Source of the DNA: Rhodopseudomonas palustris | GTDB lineage: Bacteria; Pseudomonadota; Alphaproteobacteria; Rhizobiales; Xanthobacteraceae | Direction of reading: 5' to 3' | Assembly (NCBI RefSeq): GCF_013415845.1 | Contig: NZ_CP058907.1 | Location: forward strand, 186,001-250,000 | DNA length: 64,000 bases | Shown here: positions 47,208 through 55,569 of the stretch, piece after piece | Numbering within the stretch: position 1 is the stretch's first letter | Layout of the letters: each line of letters opens with the position of its first letter | Notes under the pieces: model-generated | Told to the model about the DNA's origin: nothing | The model's database searches: none | What the model saw: only the letters and a program-made list of their open reading frames with translations | Made by a program: the position numbers and the translations under genes

Positions 47208-49259
47208 TCAGCGCGGCGGCGCCACGCCCGGAGGCGGCGGCGGCAGTGCTGCCTGGCCGCCGTTGAGCAGCGGCGTGATGCGCCGGATGGTGACGCGGCG
47301 GTTCTGACGCTCCGGAGCCTGGGTCTGGATCTTCAGATACTGCTCGCCATAGCCCTGCGAGGTCAGGTTCTCGGCCGGCACCCCGAACTGCTGGGTGAGC
47401 AGTGCGGCAGCCGCCTCGGCGCGACGATCCGACAGCGACAGATTATCGGTGTCGTTGCCGACCGCGTCGGTGTGGCCTTCGATCAGGAACACCTCACGCG
47501 GGTTACGCTGGATCGCCCGGTTGAGACCGTCCGCAATCGCCTGCAGCTTCGCGGCCTGATCCGGGGGAATGTCCCACGAGCCCAGGTCGAAGTTGATGGT
47601 GTTGAGATCGATCGACGGCATCCGCTGCCGCACCGCCGGGCTGTAGCGGATCTCGTCCATGGTGTAGCGACGCTCGATCCGTTCGACCGGCGGCGCTTCC
47701 AGGGTTTCGTAGATCAGCTCCGGCGAAGCGTCCTCGTAGTCGACGATGTAGCGGTCGCGGGGAATCCGGATCACCGGGGGCGGCAGATCGACGTAGAAGT
47801 TGGCCCGGTCGCGCGGACCGTAGCTGTTGTCGATGATAATGATTTCGCGGCCGTCACGATCGCGGCGGATCCGTCGCATCAGTTGGCCGTCGTCGCCGGT
47901 GATGTTGATGATCTCGGTGCCATCGGGGCGCACCACGATCGTGCGCGTGCCACCGCCGCGAATCTGCTCGGTGCGGATGTCGCGCGCGCCGTAGCGGAAG
48001 CGATCCACCTCGTTGTGGCGGATGAACTCCTGGCCGCTCGGGTCGCGCACGATGATGCGGCCCGGCTCGGTGATAACGATGCGGCCGTTCTCGTTGACCT
48101 CGCGGCGCTGGCCACGGAAGTCGGACATGTTGCGCGGCCCAGGCGCCTGCGCGCCGGGAGCGATGGGGGTCAGCGCCTGCGGTGGCGGAGGCGCGGGCGG
48201 GATCGGCGCGGTTACGGCCGGCGGCGGAGGTGCCGGCGGAGCGACAGCGGGACCTGCCGGCGGCTGACCGGGCTGCGGCGGAACCGGCTGCGGTTGGCCG
48301 GGCGGCGGGGCAACGGCGGGACCGGCGCCGGGAGCGCCCGGACCGGCTTGCGGACGCGGCGGGGGACCGCCGGCGGGGGCGCCGGGTTGCGGACCGCGTT
48401 CGCCGGACGGTCGGGCGCCGGGCGCGACGGCGGGGCCCGACGGATTCGCCGGCGAAGTCGGGGCGGCCTGCGGCGCGGCCGAGGGGGCCGGTGTCGGTGC
48501 CGCAGCAGGCGGCGGATTGGCGGCCGCAGGCGGGGGCGGCGGACCGCGACGCGGCGCTTCGCCCGGCGGCGGGGTCATGCCCGGCGCAGTCCCATTCGGC
48601 GGAGTGCCCGGCGCTCCTGGAGGCGGACCGCGGCGCTCGCCCGGGGGCTGCTTGGCGGCATCCGGCTTGGCAGCATCCGGCGCGGCCGCATTGGGCGGAA
48701 CCGCACCGGGCGGCGGGCCACGGCGCTGTGGTGCTTCGCCTGCGGGCGGCGCGGGCGGACGGACGGGAGCGGCGGCGGGCGGCGGCGCAGCCGGACGCTC
48801 AGCAGGCGCAGCGGGCGGCGGAGCCGAGGGCTTCGGAGCCGGCGGAGGTGGCGGGGCCGCATGCGGAGGAGGCGGCGGAGCGCTGTGGCTCGGCGGCGGA
48901 GGCGGAGGAGGCTCAGCGCGCTTGGGCGCGGGCGCCGGAGCGGCTGCCGGCGGCGGAGGAGGCGGTGCGGCCCGCGGAGGAGCAGGCGGCGGGGGCGGCG
49001 GCGCGGCATGGGGCGGAGCTGCGGCCGGCGGGGGCGGCGGAGCGCTCGGGGCGGCCTTGGGCGGCGCGGGCGCAGGGCGCGGACCGGGCGGCGGCGCTTC
49101 CTTGGCCTTTTCCTCGGACGGGGCCGGCGCTGGGCCGCCCTGCACCGCCTGCGCGAGCAGCACCGGCGCGGACGCGCTCTCGGCCACCGCGGGATGACCG
49201 ATCAGCGATCCCAGCGTCAGCGCCGTGGTCGCGAGCAGTGCAACATTTAACTTCGTCAT
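47208..49259 (-). CDS. OmpA-family protein with long Pro/Ala-rich region
   Basis: From ATG 49259 (MTKLNVALL) this is 683 residues; a GAGGG site about ten bases upstream supports it over the start at 49274. A signal peptide is followed by about 320 residues dominated by Pro, Ala and Gly (about 40-365), then a region with repeated DGTEII / RDGREIIII-type strands. A C-terminal OmpA/MotB peptidoglycan-binding domain follows (IEGHTDAVGNDTDNLSLSDRRAEA and LTSQGYGE). The protein probably tethers outer membrane to peptidoglycan with an extended spacer. The Pro/Ala region gives strong antisense open frames that are not genes. Confidence 0.92.
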   Translation of the reverse strand: MTKLNVALLATTALTLGSLIGHPAVAESASAPVLLAQAVQGGPAPAPSEEKAKEAPPPGPRPAPAPPKAAPSAPPPPPAAAPPHAAPPPPPPAPPRAAPPPPPPAAAPAPAPKRAEPPPPPPPSHSAPPPPPHAAPPPPPAPKPSAPPPAAPAERPAAPPPAAAPVRPPAPPAGEAPQRRGPPPGAVPPNAAAPDAAKPDAAKQPPGERRGPPPGAPGTPPNGTAPGMTPPPGEAPRRGPPPPPAAANPPPAAAPTPAPSAAPQAAPTSPANPSGPAVAPGARPSGERGPQPGAPAGGPPPRPQAGPGAPGAGPAVAPPPGQPQPVPPQPGQPPAGPAVAPPAPPPPAVTAPIPPAPPPPQALTPIAPGAQAPGPRNMSDFRGQRREVNENGRIVITEPGRIIVRDPSGQEFIRHNEVDRFRYGARDIRTEQIRGGGTRTIVVRPDGTEIINITGDDGQLMRRIRRDRDGREIIIIDNSYGPRDRANFYVDLPPPVIRIPRDRYIVDYEDASPELIYETLEAPPVERIERRYTMDEIRYSPAVRQRMPSIDLNTINFDLGSWDIPPDQAAKLQAIADGLNRAIQRNPREVFLIEGHTDAVGNDTDNLSLSDRRAEAAAALLTQQFGVPAENLTSQGYGEQYLKIQTQAPERQNRRVTIRRITPLLNGGQAALPPPPPGVAPPR

Positions 49260-49504
49260 CAAACAGACCCTCAATGGAGCAGGCGGACTGCGCGCGACGC
49301 AGTCGAACGGTCAGCCGCCGTGTTCCGATCAACGACAAGGCGTGAGGCCCAATTGTGGCAACCGGCTTCGGCCGAAGAGAAATAATTCCGCCGCGTCCGA
49401 GCTTCGGACGCGGCGTCATTCATCACAAGTTCAGGACCAGGATAAGCATCGCGGCAGATCAGTGACTCGTTTGTGAGCCTAGTACCAACAGCCGCGTGGA
49501 GAAG

Positions 49505-49762
49505 TCATGCGACGCCAGGATTCGGCACACTGCGTCCAGGACTCTGCATCGGCACTTCGGCCGGCATCTGACCCGGTAATTCGTTCGGCTGCGGCGGCGC
49601 GCCGGGCTCCTCGATCGGCGGCGGAATGTCGGGATTGGGATTGCCGGGAGGTTGCTCCAAAGGCGGCTCGGTCGGCGTGCCGGGCGTACTCGGGGGCACC
49701 TCCGGCGGAGGAGTGACAGGTCCAGGATCGTTCGGGACTTCCTTCGGCTCGCCGGGCGCCAT
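49505..49762 (-). CDS. Small proline-rich hypothetical protein
   Basis: This 85-residue protein (MAPGEPKEVPNDPGPVTPPP start) is about one-third proline with few hydrophobic residues and no signal peptide or cysteine. Its ATG shares one base with the TAA of the preceding gene (TAATG), so it would be translated by coupling with the PPOX-fold protein. The frame open to 49864 overlaps that gene and is not used. I do not recognise a family. Similar proline-rich small proteins are annotated in related genomes without function. Confidence 0.55.
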   Translation of the reverse strand: MAPGEPKEVPNDPGPVTPPPEVPPSTPGTPTEPPLEQPPGNPNPDIPPPIEEPGAPPQPNELPGQMPAEVPMQSPGRSVPNPGVA

Positions 49763-50250
49763 TAGATCGCCACCTTGGCGTTCTCGCCGAGGTCGGGCCG
49801 GCTCCCGGTCGCAGCCGCCACCAACATCTTGGCGTAGCTCACGAGGGTGCCGGGCGAATCCCAATACTCGGCTTCCTCCGGCATCACCTTGAGCACTCGG
49901 ATGTTTGGATCATCCGCGCTGTCCCACCACGCCTTGGCCTCTGTGCCGAACAGCTCCTTGATCTTGGCGCGGTCGTTGCTGATCGCCGCATAGCCGTTGA
50001 CCGAGACGTACTTCTGCGCGCTGGCATTGGCGAAGCCGAGATTGACGTGATGGTCCTGAGCGATCTCCTCGTCCTTGTGGCGGCGCACATCGGTGAGGAA
50101 GTAGATCGCGCCCTCTTCGGGCCTCACATAGGCGGCCATCGGGCGCGACCGGATCTTTTCGCCGTCGCGCGTCGCCAACATCGCGAAGGTGATCTTCTTC
50201 ATCAGATCCCAGGCGTGCTGTGCGTTGCCCTCGTTCATCGTCGCCGCCAT
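49762..50250 (-). CDS. PPOX-fold (pyridoxamine 5'-phosphate oxidase-like) stress protein
   Basis: This 162-residue protein starts at ATG 50250 with GGGAGAG seven bases upstream. The split-barrel pattern FAMLATRDGEKIRSRPMAAYVRPEEGAIYFLTD followed by HVNLGFANASAQKYVSVNGYA matches the general stress protein 26 group of flavin-binding PPOX proteins, which bind FMN or F420. The reaction is unknown. Its last codon overlaps the start of the proline-rich gene. Confidence 0.87.
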   Translation of the reverse strand: MAATMNEGNAQHAWDLMKKITFAMLATRDGEKIRSRPMAAYVRPEEGAIYFLTDVRRHKDEEIAQDHHVNLGFANASAQKYVSVNGYAAISNDRAKIKELFGTEAKAWWDSADDPNIRVLKVMPEEAEYWDSPGTLVSYAKMLVAAATGSRPDLGENAKVAI

Positions 50251-50331
50251 CTCGCTCTCCCTTGTTCGTCAGCAGCGATAACGATCGCTTTGCGGTGATG
50301 TTCCGCGAGAGCCAGGCAATGAGGCTGCACA

Positions 50332-50415
50332 GTCATTGCGCGGGAGCGCAGCGACGAAACAATTCAGAAACTTCCTTCACGCGACTGGATTGCTTCGCTT
50401 CGTTCGCAATGATGG
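50332..50415. repeat. Dispersed palindromic element, family A, copy 3
   Basis: Inverted halves start GTCATTGCGCGGGAGC and end GTTCGCAATGATGG. It lies between the PPOX gene and the sdhB terminator, in the upstream region of the PPOX gene. Confidence 0.85.
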
Positions 50416-50431
50416 GGAGAGATCGGTGACC

Positions 50432-50464
50432 AAAACAAAACGGCCGGGCGTAAGCCCGGCCGTT
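50432..50464 (-). terminator. Intrinsic terminator of the sdhCDAB operon
   Basis: On the minus strand, arms AACGGCCGGGC and GCCCGGCCGTT are followed by TTGTTTTG. It is about 25 bp after the sdhB stop. Confidence 0.9.
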
Positions 50465-50488
50465 GGTATCAGCAATAACCTGCGCGCG

Positions 50489-51271
50489 TCAGATCTGGCG
50501 TTCAACCAGCTTGAGCTTGAGGTTGGCGATCGCTTCCGACGGGTTGAGACCCTTCGGGCACGCCTTGGCGCAGTTCATGATGGTGTGGCAGCGATAAATC
50601 CGGAACGGATCTTCGAGATTGTCGAGGCGCTCGCCGGTGGCTTCATCGCGGCTGTCTTCGACCCAGCGGGTCGCCTGCAGCAGCGCGGCCGGGCCGAGGA
50701 AGCGATCCGAGTTCCACCAATAGCTCGGGCACGAGGTCGAGCAGCAGGCGCACAGGATGCACTCGTACAGGCCGTCGAGCTTTTCGCGATCGGAGTGGCT
50801 CTGCCGCCATTCTTTCTGCGGGGTCGGTGTCACGGTCTGCAGCCAGGGCTGGATCGAGGCGTACTGCGCATAGAAGTTGGTCAGGTCTGGAACCAGATCC
50901 TTCACCACCGGCTGGTGCGGCAGCGGGTTGATCTTCACCGCGTCGTCGCGAACGTCGTCCATCGCCTTGGTGCAGGCGAGCGTGTTCTCGCCGTCGATGT
51001 TCATCGCGCACGAGCCGCACACGCCTTCGCGGCAGGAGCGGCGGAAGGTCAGGGTCGGGTCGATGTTGTTCTTGATCCAGATCAGGCCGTCGAGAACCAT
51101 CGGGCCGCAGTCGTGCTTGTCGACGTAGTAGGTGTCGACGCTCGGGTTCTTGCCGTCGTCCGGATTCCAGCGATAGACGCGGAATTCACGAACCTCGGTC
51201 GCGCCTTCCGGCTTCGGCCAGGTCTTGCCGCCGACAATCTTCGAATTCTTCGGAAGTGCGAATTCAACCAT
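50489..51271 (-). CDS. sdhB: Succinate dehydrogenase iron-sulfur subunit
   Basis: This 260-residue protein has the 2Fe-2S cysteines in [16 protein letters not shown] and a later Cys (LACTKAM). The 4Fe-4S and 3Fe-4S sets are in [16 protein letters not shown] and [17 protein letters not shown]. It passes electrons from SdhA to the membrane quinone site. It is the last gene of sdhCDAB. A family B element separates it from sdhA. Confidence 0.99.
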   Translation of the reverse strand: MVEFALPKNSKIVGGKTWPKPEGATEVREFRVYRWNPDDGKNPSVDTYYVDKHDCGPMVLDGLIWIKNNIDPTLTFRRSCREGVCGSCAMNIDGENTLACTKAMDDVRDDAVKINPLPHQPVVKDLVPDLTNFYAQYASIQPWLQTVTPTPQKEWRQSHSDREKLDGLYECILCACCSTSCPSYWWNSDRFLGPAALLQATRWVEDSRDEATGERLDNLEDPFRIYRCHTIMNCAKACPKGLNPSEAIANLKLKLVERQI

Positions 51272-51294
51272 GGATCTGCCTCTGGTCTCTCCTG

Positions 51295-51370
51295 GTCATT
51301 GCCGGGCTCGACCCGGCGATCCATCTCGTTGGGAAGAAGATGGATGCGCGGATCAAGTCCGCGCATGACG
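51295..51370. repeat. Dispersed palindromic element, family B, copy 5, between sdhA and sdhB
   Basis: Inverted halves start GTCATTGCCGGGCTCGACCC and end AAGTCCGCGCATGACG. It occupies the sdhA-sdhB gap, ending 8 bp from the sdhA stop codon. Confidence 0.85.
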
Positions 51371-51378
51371 ATTTTGAA

Positions 51379-53202
51379 TCAATACACCCGCGGCTTCGGC
51401 GGGATGTACTGGACGTCGTTGGTCATCGTGTAGTCGTGCACCGGCCGATAATCGATGGTCACGTCGCCCTTGTCACCGATCCAGGCCAGCGTGTGCTTCA
51501 TCCAGTTGGCGTCATCGCGATCCGGGAAGTCTTCGCGGGCGTGGGCGCCGCGGCTCTCGGTGCGGTTGGCGGCGGAGTTCATCGTCACCACCGCCTGGAC
51601 GATCAGATTGTCGAATTCCAGGGTCTCGACGAGATCGGAATTCCACACCAGCGTTCGATCCGACACGCCGACGTCGCCGACGCTGCCATGGACGTTGGCG
51701 ATCAGTTCCTTGCCCTCGGCGAGCACTTCGCCGGTGCGGAACACCGCGCAGTTGTTCTGCATCACGTGCTGCATCCGCTCGCGCAGCTTGGCGGTCGGGG
51801 TGCCGCCCTTGGCGTAGCGATACTTGTCGAGCCGCGACAGCGACATGTCGGCGGAGCTGGCCGGCAGTTCAGGCTGCTTGCCGTTCGGCACCAGCTTCTC
51901 AGCGCAGCGCAGCGCTGCGGCGCGGCCGAACACCACGAGGTCGATCAGCGAGTTGGAGCCGAGGCGGTTGGCGCCGTGCACCGACACGCAGGCGGCTTCG
52001 CCGATCGCCATTAGGCCCGGCACCACTGCGTTGTCGTCGCCGTCCTTCTTGGTGACGACTTCGCCGTGGAAGTTCGTCGGGATGCCGCCCATGTTGTAGT
52101 GCACGGTCGGCAGGATCGGGATCGGCTCGCGGGTGACGTCGACGCCGGCGAAGATCCGTGCCGATTCCGAGATGCCCGGCAGCCGCTCGTGCAGCACTTC
52201 CGGCGCCAGATGGTCGAGGTGCAGGAAGATGTGGTCCTTCTTCTTGCCGACGCCGCGACCTTCGCGCATTTCGATCGTCATCGCGCGCGAAACGACGTCG
52301 CGCGAGGCGAGATCCTTGGCCGACGGCGCATAGCGCTCCATGAAGCGCTCGCCCTCGGAGTTGACCAGATAGCCACCCTCGCCGCGGGCGCCTTCGGTCA
52401 CCAGACAGCCCGAGCCGTAGATGCCGGTCGGGTGGAACTGAACGAACTCCATGTCCTGCAGCGGCAGGCCGGCGCGCAGCGCCATCGCGCCGCCGTCGCC
52501 CGTGCAGGTGTGCGCCGACGTGCAGGAGGCGTAGGCACGGCCGTAGCCGCCGGTCGCCAGGATGGTGGTCTGCGCCTTGAAACGATGGATGGTGCCGTCG
52601 TCGAGCTTCAGCGCCACGACGCCGCGGCAGCAACCCTGATCGTCCATGATCAGGTCGATGGCGAAGAACTCGATGTAGAACTCAGCCGAGTGGCGCAGCG
52701 CCTGACCGTACATCGTGTGCAGCATGGCGTGGCCGGTGCGGTCGGCGGCCGCGCAGGTGCGCTGCGCCTGGCCCTTGCCGAAATCCATCGTCATGCCGCC
52801 GAACGGCCGCTGATAGATCTTACCGTCTTCGGTGCGCGAGAACGGCACACCCCAATGCTCGAGTTCGTACACGGCTTCCGGCGCGTTGCGGACCATGTAC
52901 TCGATCGAGTCCTGATCGCCGAGCCAGTCCGACCCCTTCACGGTGTCGTACATGTGCCAGCGCCAGTCGTCCTTGTGCATGTTGCCGAGCGAGGCCGAGA
53001 TGCCGCCCTGGGCCGCCACGGTGTGCGAGCGGGTCGGGAACACCTTGGTGATGCAGGCGGTGCGGAGGCCCGCTTCGCTGCAGCCGACCACCGCGCGCAA
53101 ACCCGCGCCGCCGGCGCCGACCACCACGACATCGTAGGTGTGGTCCTCGATCGGATAGGCGTTGCCGCCCGCCGCCGGGGCGCCGTTGACGTTCGCCGCC
53201 AT
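51379..53202 (-). CDS. sdhA: Succinate dehydrogenase flavoprotein subunit
   Basis: This 607-residue protein has the FAD-binding GAGGAG motif, the covalent-flavin His in [10 protein letters not shown], the GTGGY-type segment ([23 protein letters not shown]), and the substrate-site Arg/His region in [15 protein letters not shown] and [10 protein letters not shown]. It oxidises succinate to fumarate. It follows sdhD by 3 bp. The annotation is unambiguous. Confidence 0.99.
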   Translation of the reverse strand: MAANVNGAPAAGGNAYPIEDHTYDVVVVGAGGAGLRAVVGCSEAGLRTACITKVFPTRSHTVAAQGGISASLGNMHKDDWRWHMYDTVKGSDWLGDQDSIEYMVRNAPEAVYELEHWGVPFSRTEDGKIYQRPFGGMTMDFGKGQAQRTCAAADRTGHAMLHTMYGQALRHSAEFYIEFFAIDLIMDDQGCCRGVVALKLDDGTIHRFKAQTTILATGGYGRAYASCTSAHTCTGDGGAMALRAGLPLQDMEFVQFHPTGIYGSGCLVTEGARGEGGYLVNSEGERFMERYAPSAKDLASRDVVSRAMTIEMREGRGVGKKKDHIFLHLDHLAPEVLHERLPGISESARIFAGVDVTREPIPILPTVHYNMGGIPTNFHGEVVTKKDGDDNAVVPGLMAIGEAACVSVHGANRLGSNSLIDLVVFGRAAALRCAEKLVPNGKQPELPASSADMSLSRLDKYRYAKGGTPTAKLRERMQHVMQNNCAVFRTGEVLAEGKELIANVHGSVGDVGVSDRTLVWNSDLVETLEFDNLIVQAVVTMNSAANRTESRGAHAREDFPDRDDANWMKHTLAWIGDKGDVTIDYRPVHDYTMTNDVQYIPPKPRVY

Positions 53203-53205
53203 ACC

Positions 53206-53619
53206 TTAAACTCCGGATGCCATTTTGAAGATCGCAAAGATCGCGGCCAGCGCCACGGCGATCGAGAAGAAGTTGTTGGCCATGATGGTGACCAACTTGA
53301 GCTTTTCGTTCTGGACGTAGTCCTCGATCACCACCTGCATGCCGATCTTCATGTGGATCGCGGAGGCAATGATGAACAGGATCATGATCAGCGAGATCAG
53401 CGGAGAGCCGAGGATCTGCGCGGCGGCCGCCTGGTTGCGGCCGAGCAGCATCATGATCACCACGATGGTCGGCAGGATCAGCAGCGCCATGGCGACGCCG
53501 GTGATGCGCTGCTGCCAGAAATCCGAGGTTCCGGAGCCGGCGGGGCCGAATTTGCGCACCTTGCCGATCGGGGTGCGCATCGAGGTCGGCGTGCGCTTGC
53601 CGTGGGCGTCGCTGCTCAT
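53206..53619 (-). CDS. sdhD: Succinate dehydrogenase membrane anchor SdhD
   Basis: From ATG 53619 this is 137 residues; the long frame to 53886 reads through sdhC and is rejected. It has three membrane helices (about 38-58, 66-88 and 108-132) and the haem-ligand His in SAIHMKIGMQVVIEDYV. The soluble basic N-terminus (SSDAHGKRTPTSMRTPIGKV) is usual for the alphaproteobacterial type. Its ATG overlaps the sdhC TGA. Confidence 0.95.
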   Translation of the reverse strand: MSSDAHGKRTPTSMRTPIGKVRKFGPAGSGTSDFWQQRITGVAMALLILPTIVVIMMLLGRNQAAAAQILGSPLISLIMILFIIASAIHMKIGMQVVIEDYVQNEKLKLVTIMANNFFSIAVALAAIFAIFKMASGV

Positions 53620-54014
53620 CGGGCCACCCCCATCGAATAGGCAATCACCCAGAGCAGAACGGTCAGCACGATGCCACCGATCAGCGCCGCCCAGGTCAGC
53701 CACTCGCGGTCGGCGGTCTTGAAGCCGTAGCCGAGGTCCCAGACGAAGTGGCGGACGCCGCTGAGCATGTGGTGCATCAGCGACCACGTGTAGCCGAACA
53801 CGATCAGCCGGCCGATCCACGAGCCGGTAAAGGCCTGGACATTGGCGTAGGCGGTCGGGCCGGCGGCGCAGGCGATCAGCCACCACGCCAGCAACAAGGT
53901 TCCAGAATACAGGGCAATGCCGGTGGCGCGATGGACGATGGACATCGTCATCGTCAGGCTCCAGCGGTAGGCCTGCATGTGAGGCGAAAGCGGTCGTTCG
54001 ATCCTGGCGGTCAT
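53616..54014 (-). CDS. sdhC: Succinate dehydrogenase cytochrome b556 subunit
   Basis: This 132-residue protein starts MTARIERPLSPHMQAYRWSLTMTMSIVHRATG, the classic SdhC N-terminus with Ser and Arg of the quinone site. It has three membrane helices (about 34-55, 65-88 and 105-127) and the haem-ligand His in WSLMHHMLSGVRHFVWDLG. It is the first gene of the operon, so the promoter lies in the 375 bp upstream of 54014. Confidence 0.97.
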   Translation of the reverse strand: MTARIERPLSPHMQAYRWSLTMTMSIVHRATGIALYSGTLLLAWWLIACAAGPTAYANVQAFTGSWIGRLIVFGYTWSLMHHMLSGVRHFVWDLGYGFKTADREWLTWAALIGGIVLTVLLWVIAYSMGVAR

Positions 54015-54391
54015 CGGCTCAATCGGTTGGCGGCGAGCGGACAGGGCCCCGGGGAGAGGCTCGCGAAGGTGCCTCTATTTACGGAGCTCATTGATTGAGC
54101 GCAACGATGAAATGACATCCACAGAATTTCAATTCAGTTCTTGAAGTCTCATCGATGCAAGGCCCTGGAGGCCTCCCTCTGGTGCTCGGGTGGCGCGAGC
54201 GCTGAAGTGCGATTCACAACCCGGGAGCCGGCGTCCAGTTGCTCGCGCGAGGCGACGGCGGCGGTGCGATGCGAACTGGACGAATTCTGATCAGCAACTT
54301 GCGCCACTGCTTTCGCGACCAGCCGCCGCATGCGACAGTTTAGCCGTCATCGCCGGGATTTCCCTGTCCCGCAGCACCGCGTTCAGTCTGC
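54015..54391. other. 377-bp region between divergent sdhCDAB and cation-efflux genes
   Basis: The sdhC side is A/T-rich around 54100-54150 and holds the candidate FixK-like site. A short open frame from 54190 has no product similarity. The other half up to 54391 shows no clear element. It must contain both divergent promoters. Confidence 0.4.
54091..54104. promoter_or_regulatory. FixK/Fnr-like palindrome upstream of sdhC
   Basis: TTGA-TTGAGC-GCAA fits the loose TTG(A/C)-N6-(T/G)CAA pattern known for FixK in relatives. It lies 77 bp upstream of the sdhC ATG, in a plausible promoter region. Such short matches arise by chance, so this is a candidate only. Confidence 0.25.
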
Positions 54392-55336
54392 ATGAGCCAC
54401 GATCATCATCACCATCATGGGCCCGGTGCCGCGCACGGCGCCGGTGGCCACAGTCACGCGCCGCAGGATTTCGGCCGCGCGTTTGCGATCGGCATCGCGC
54501 TCAACATGGTGTTCGTGGTCGCCGAAGCGGCATTCGGTTACTTCAGCAATTCGATGGCGCTGATCGCCGACGCCGGCCACAACCTGTCCGATGTCGCCGG
54601 GCTGGTGGTGGCGTGGATCGCCGCCGGGCTGTCGAAGCGGCCGCCCTCGGCGCGCTACACCTACGGACTGCGCGGCTCCTCGATTCTGGCAGCGCTGTTC
54701 AACGCGGTGTTTCTGCTGCTCGCTGTCGGCGCAATCGGATGGGAAGCGGTGGTGCGGCTGTTCGCGCCGGAGCCGGTCGCAGGTATCACCGTGATGGTGG
54801 TGGCCGGGATCGGCATCGTCATCAATGCCGTGACCGCCTGGCTGTTCGCGTCGGGCCGTCACAGCGACCTCAACATCCGCGGCGCTTACTTGCACATGGC
54901 GGCGGATGCTGCGGTGTCGGCCGCAGTGGTGGCGGCCGGCGTGATCATCCTGTTGACCGGCTGGTACTGGATTGATCCGGCCGTCAGCCTGATCGTCGCG
55001 GTGGTGATCGTTTGGGGCACCTGGGGCCTATTGCGCGATTCCACCGCGCTGTCGCTCGCCGCCGTGCCGCGCGACATCGATCCCACAGCGGTGCGGGCGT
55101 TCCTGTCGAAACTTCCCGGCGTCACGCAGGTCCACGACCTGCACATCTGGGGGATGTCGACCACCGAAGTGGCGCTGACCTGCCATCTGGTGATGCCCGG
55201 CGGCTCGCCGGGAGATCCCTTCCTGGTCGACCTTGCCCACGAACTGCAGCACGATTTCGGCATCGCGCACACCACGGTGCAGATCGAGACCGATCCCAAC
55301 ACGGTGTGCGCACTGGCGCCGGATCACGTGGTGTAG
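54392..55336 (+). CDS. Cation diffusion facilitator (zinc-type)
   Basis: This 314-residue protein has a His-rich N-terminus (MSHDHHHHHG and HSHAP), six membrane segments between about 30 and 215, and the CDF metal site in helix 2, His63 and Asp67 in ADAGHNLSDV. The partner site in helix 5 is HMAADAAVSA. The C-terminal cytosolic domain contains HDLHIWGMSTTEVALTCHL and ends HTTVQIE. CDF proteins with this N-terminus are usually Zn(II)/H+ antiporters. No metal-responsive regulator is next to it. Confidence 0.95.
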   Translation: MSHDHHHHHGPGAAHGAGGHSHAPQDFGRAFAIGIALNMVFVVAEAAFGYFSNSMALIADAGHNLSDVAGLVVAWIAAGLSKRPPSARYTYGLRGSSILAALFNAVFLLLAVGAIGWEAVVRLFAPEPVAGITVMVVAGIGIVINAVTAWLFASGRHSDLNIRGAYLHMAADAAVSAAVVAAGVIILLTGWYWIDPAVSLIVAVVIVWGTWGLLRDSTALSLAAVPRDIDPTAVRAFLSKLPGVTQVHDLHIWGMSTTEVALTCHLVMPGGSPGDPFLVDLAHELQHDFGIAHTTVQIETDPNTVCALAPDHVV

Positions 55337-55415
55337 GTGCCCTCCTCGCATCGAAGGCTGCTGCTGAGCGGGAACGATTTATAAGACCGCGCCTGCAATT
55401 CCCCCTCGTCAGAAG

Positions 55416-55533
55416 TCATTCCGGGGCGCTCGCGATAGCGAGCGAACCCGGAATCTCGATGTGACGGAAAAGAACGGGTGCACAACAACGTCTGGATTCC
55501 GGGTTCGCGCTGCGCGCGCGCCCCGGAATGACG
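55416..55533. repeat. Dispersed palindromic element, family C, copy 1
   Basis: The left half begins GTCATTCCGGGGCGCTCGCG with its own internal hairpin (CGCTCGC/GCGAGCG); the right half ends CGCGCGCCCCGGAATGACG. It lies between convergent czcD-type and matB genes. Confidence 0.85.
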
Positions 55534-55569
55534 GTGTGTGAAGAGTGATGGTGAAGGCGGCGCGCGCGA

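Noticed and set aside
47472..49250. A 592-codon plus-strand frame rich in Arg and Gly, and several overlapping Pro/Ala and Gly frames
   Set aside because: They arise from the low-complexity Pro/Ala region of the OmpA protein, which is open in several frames at once.
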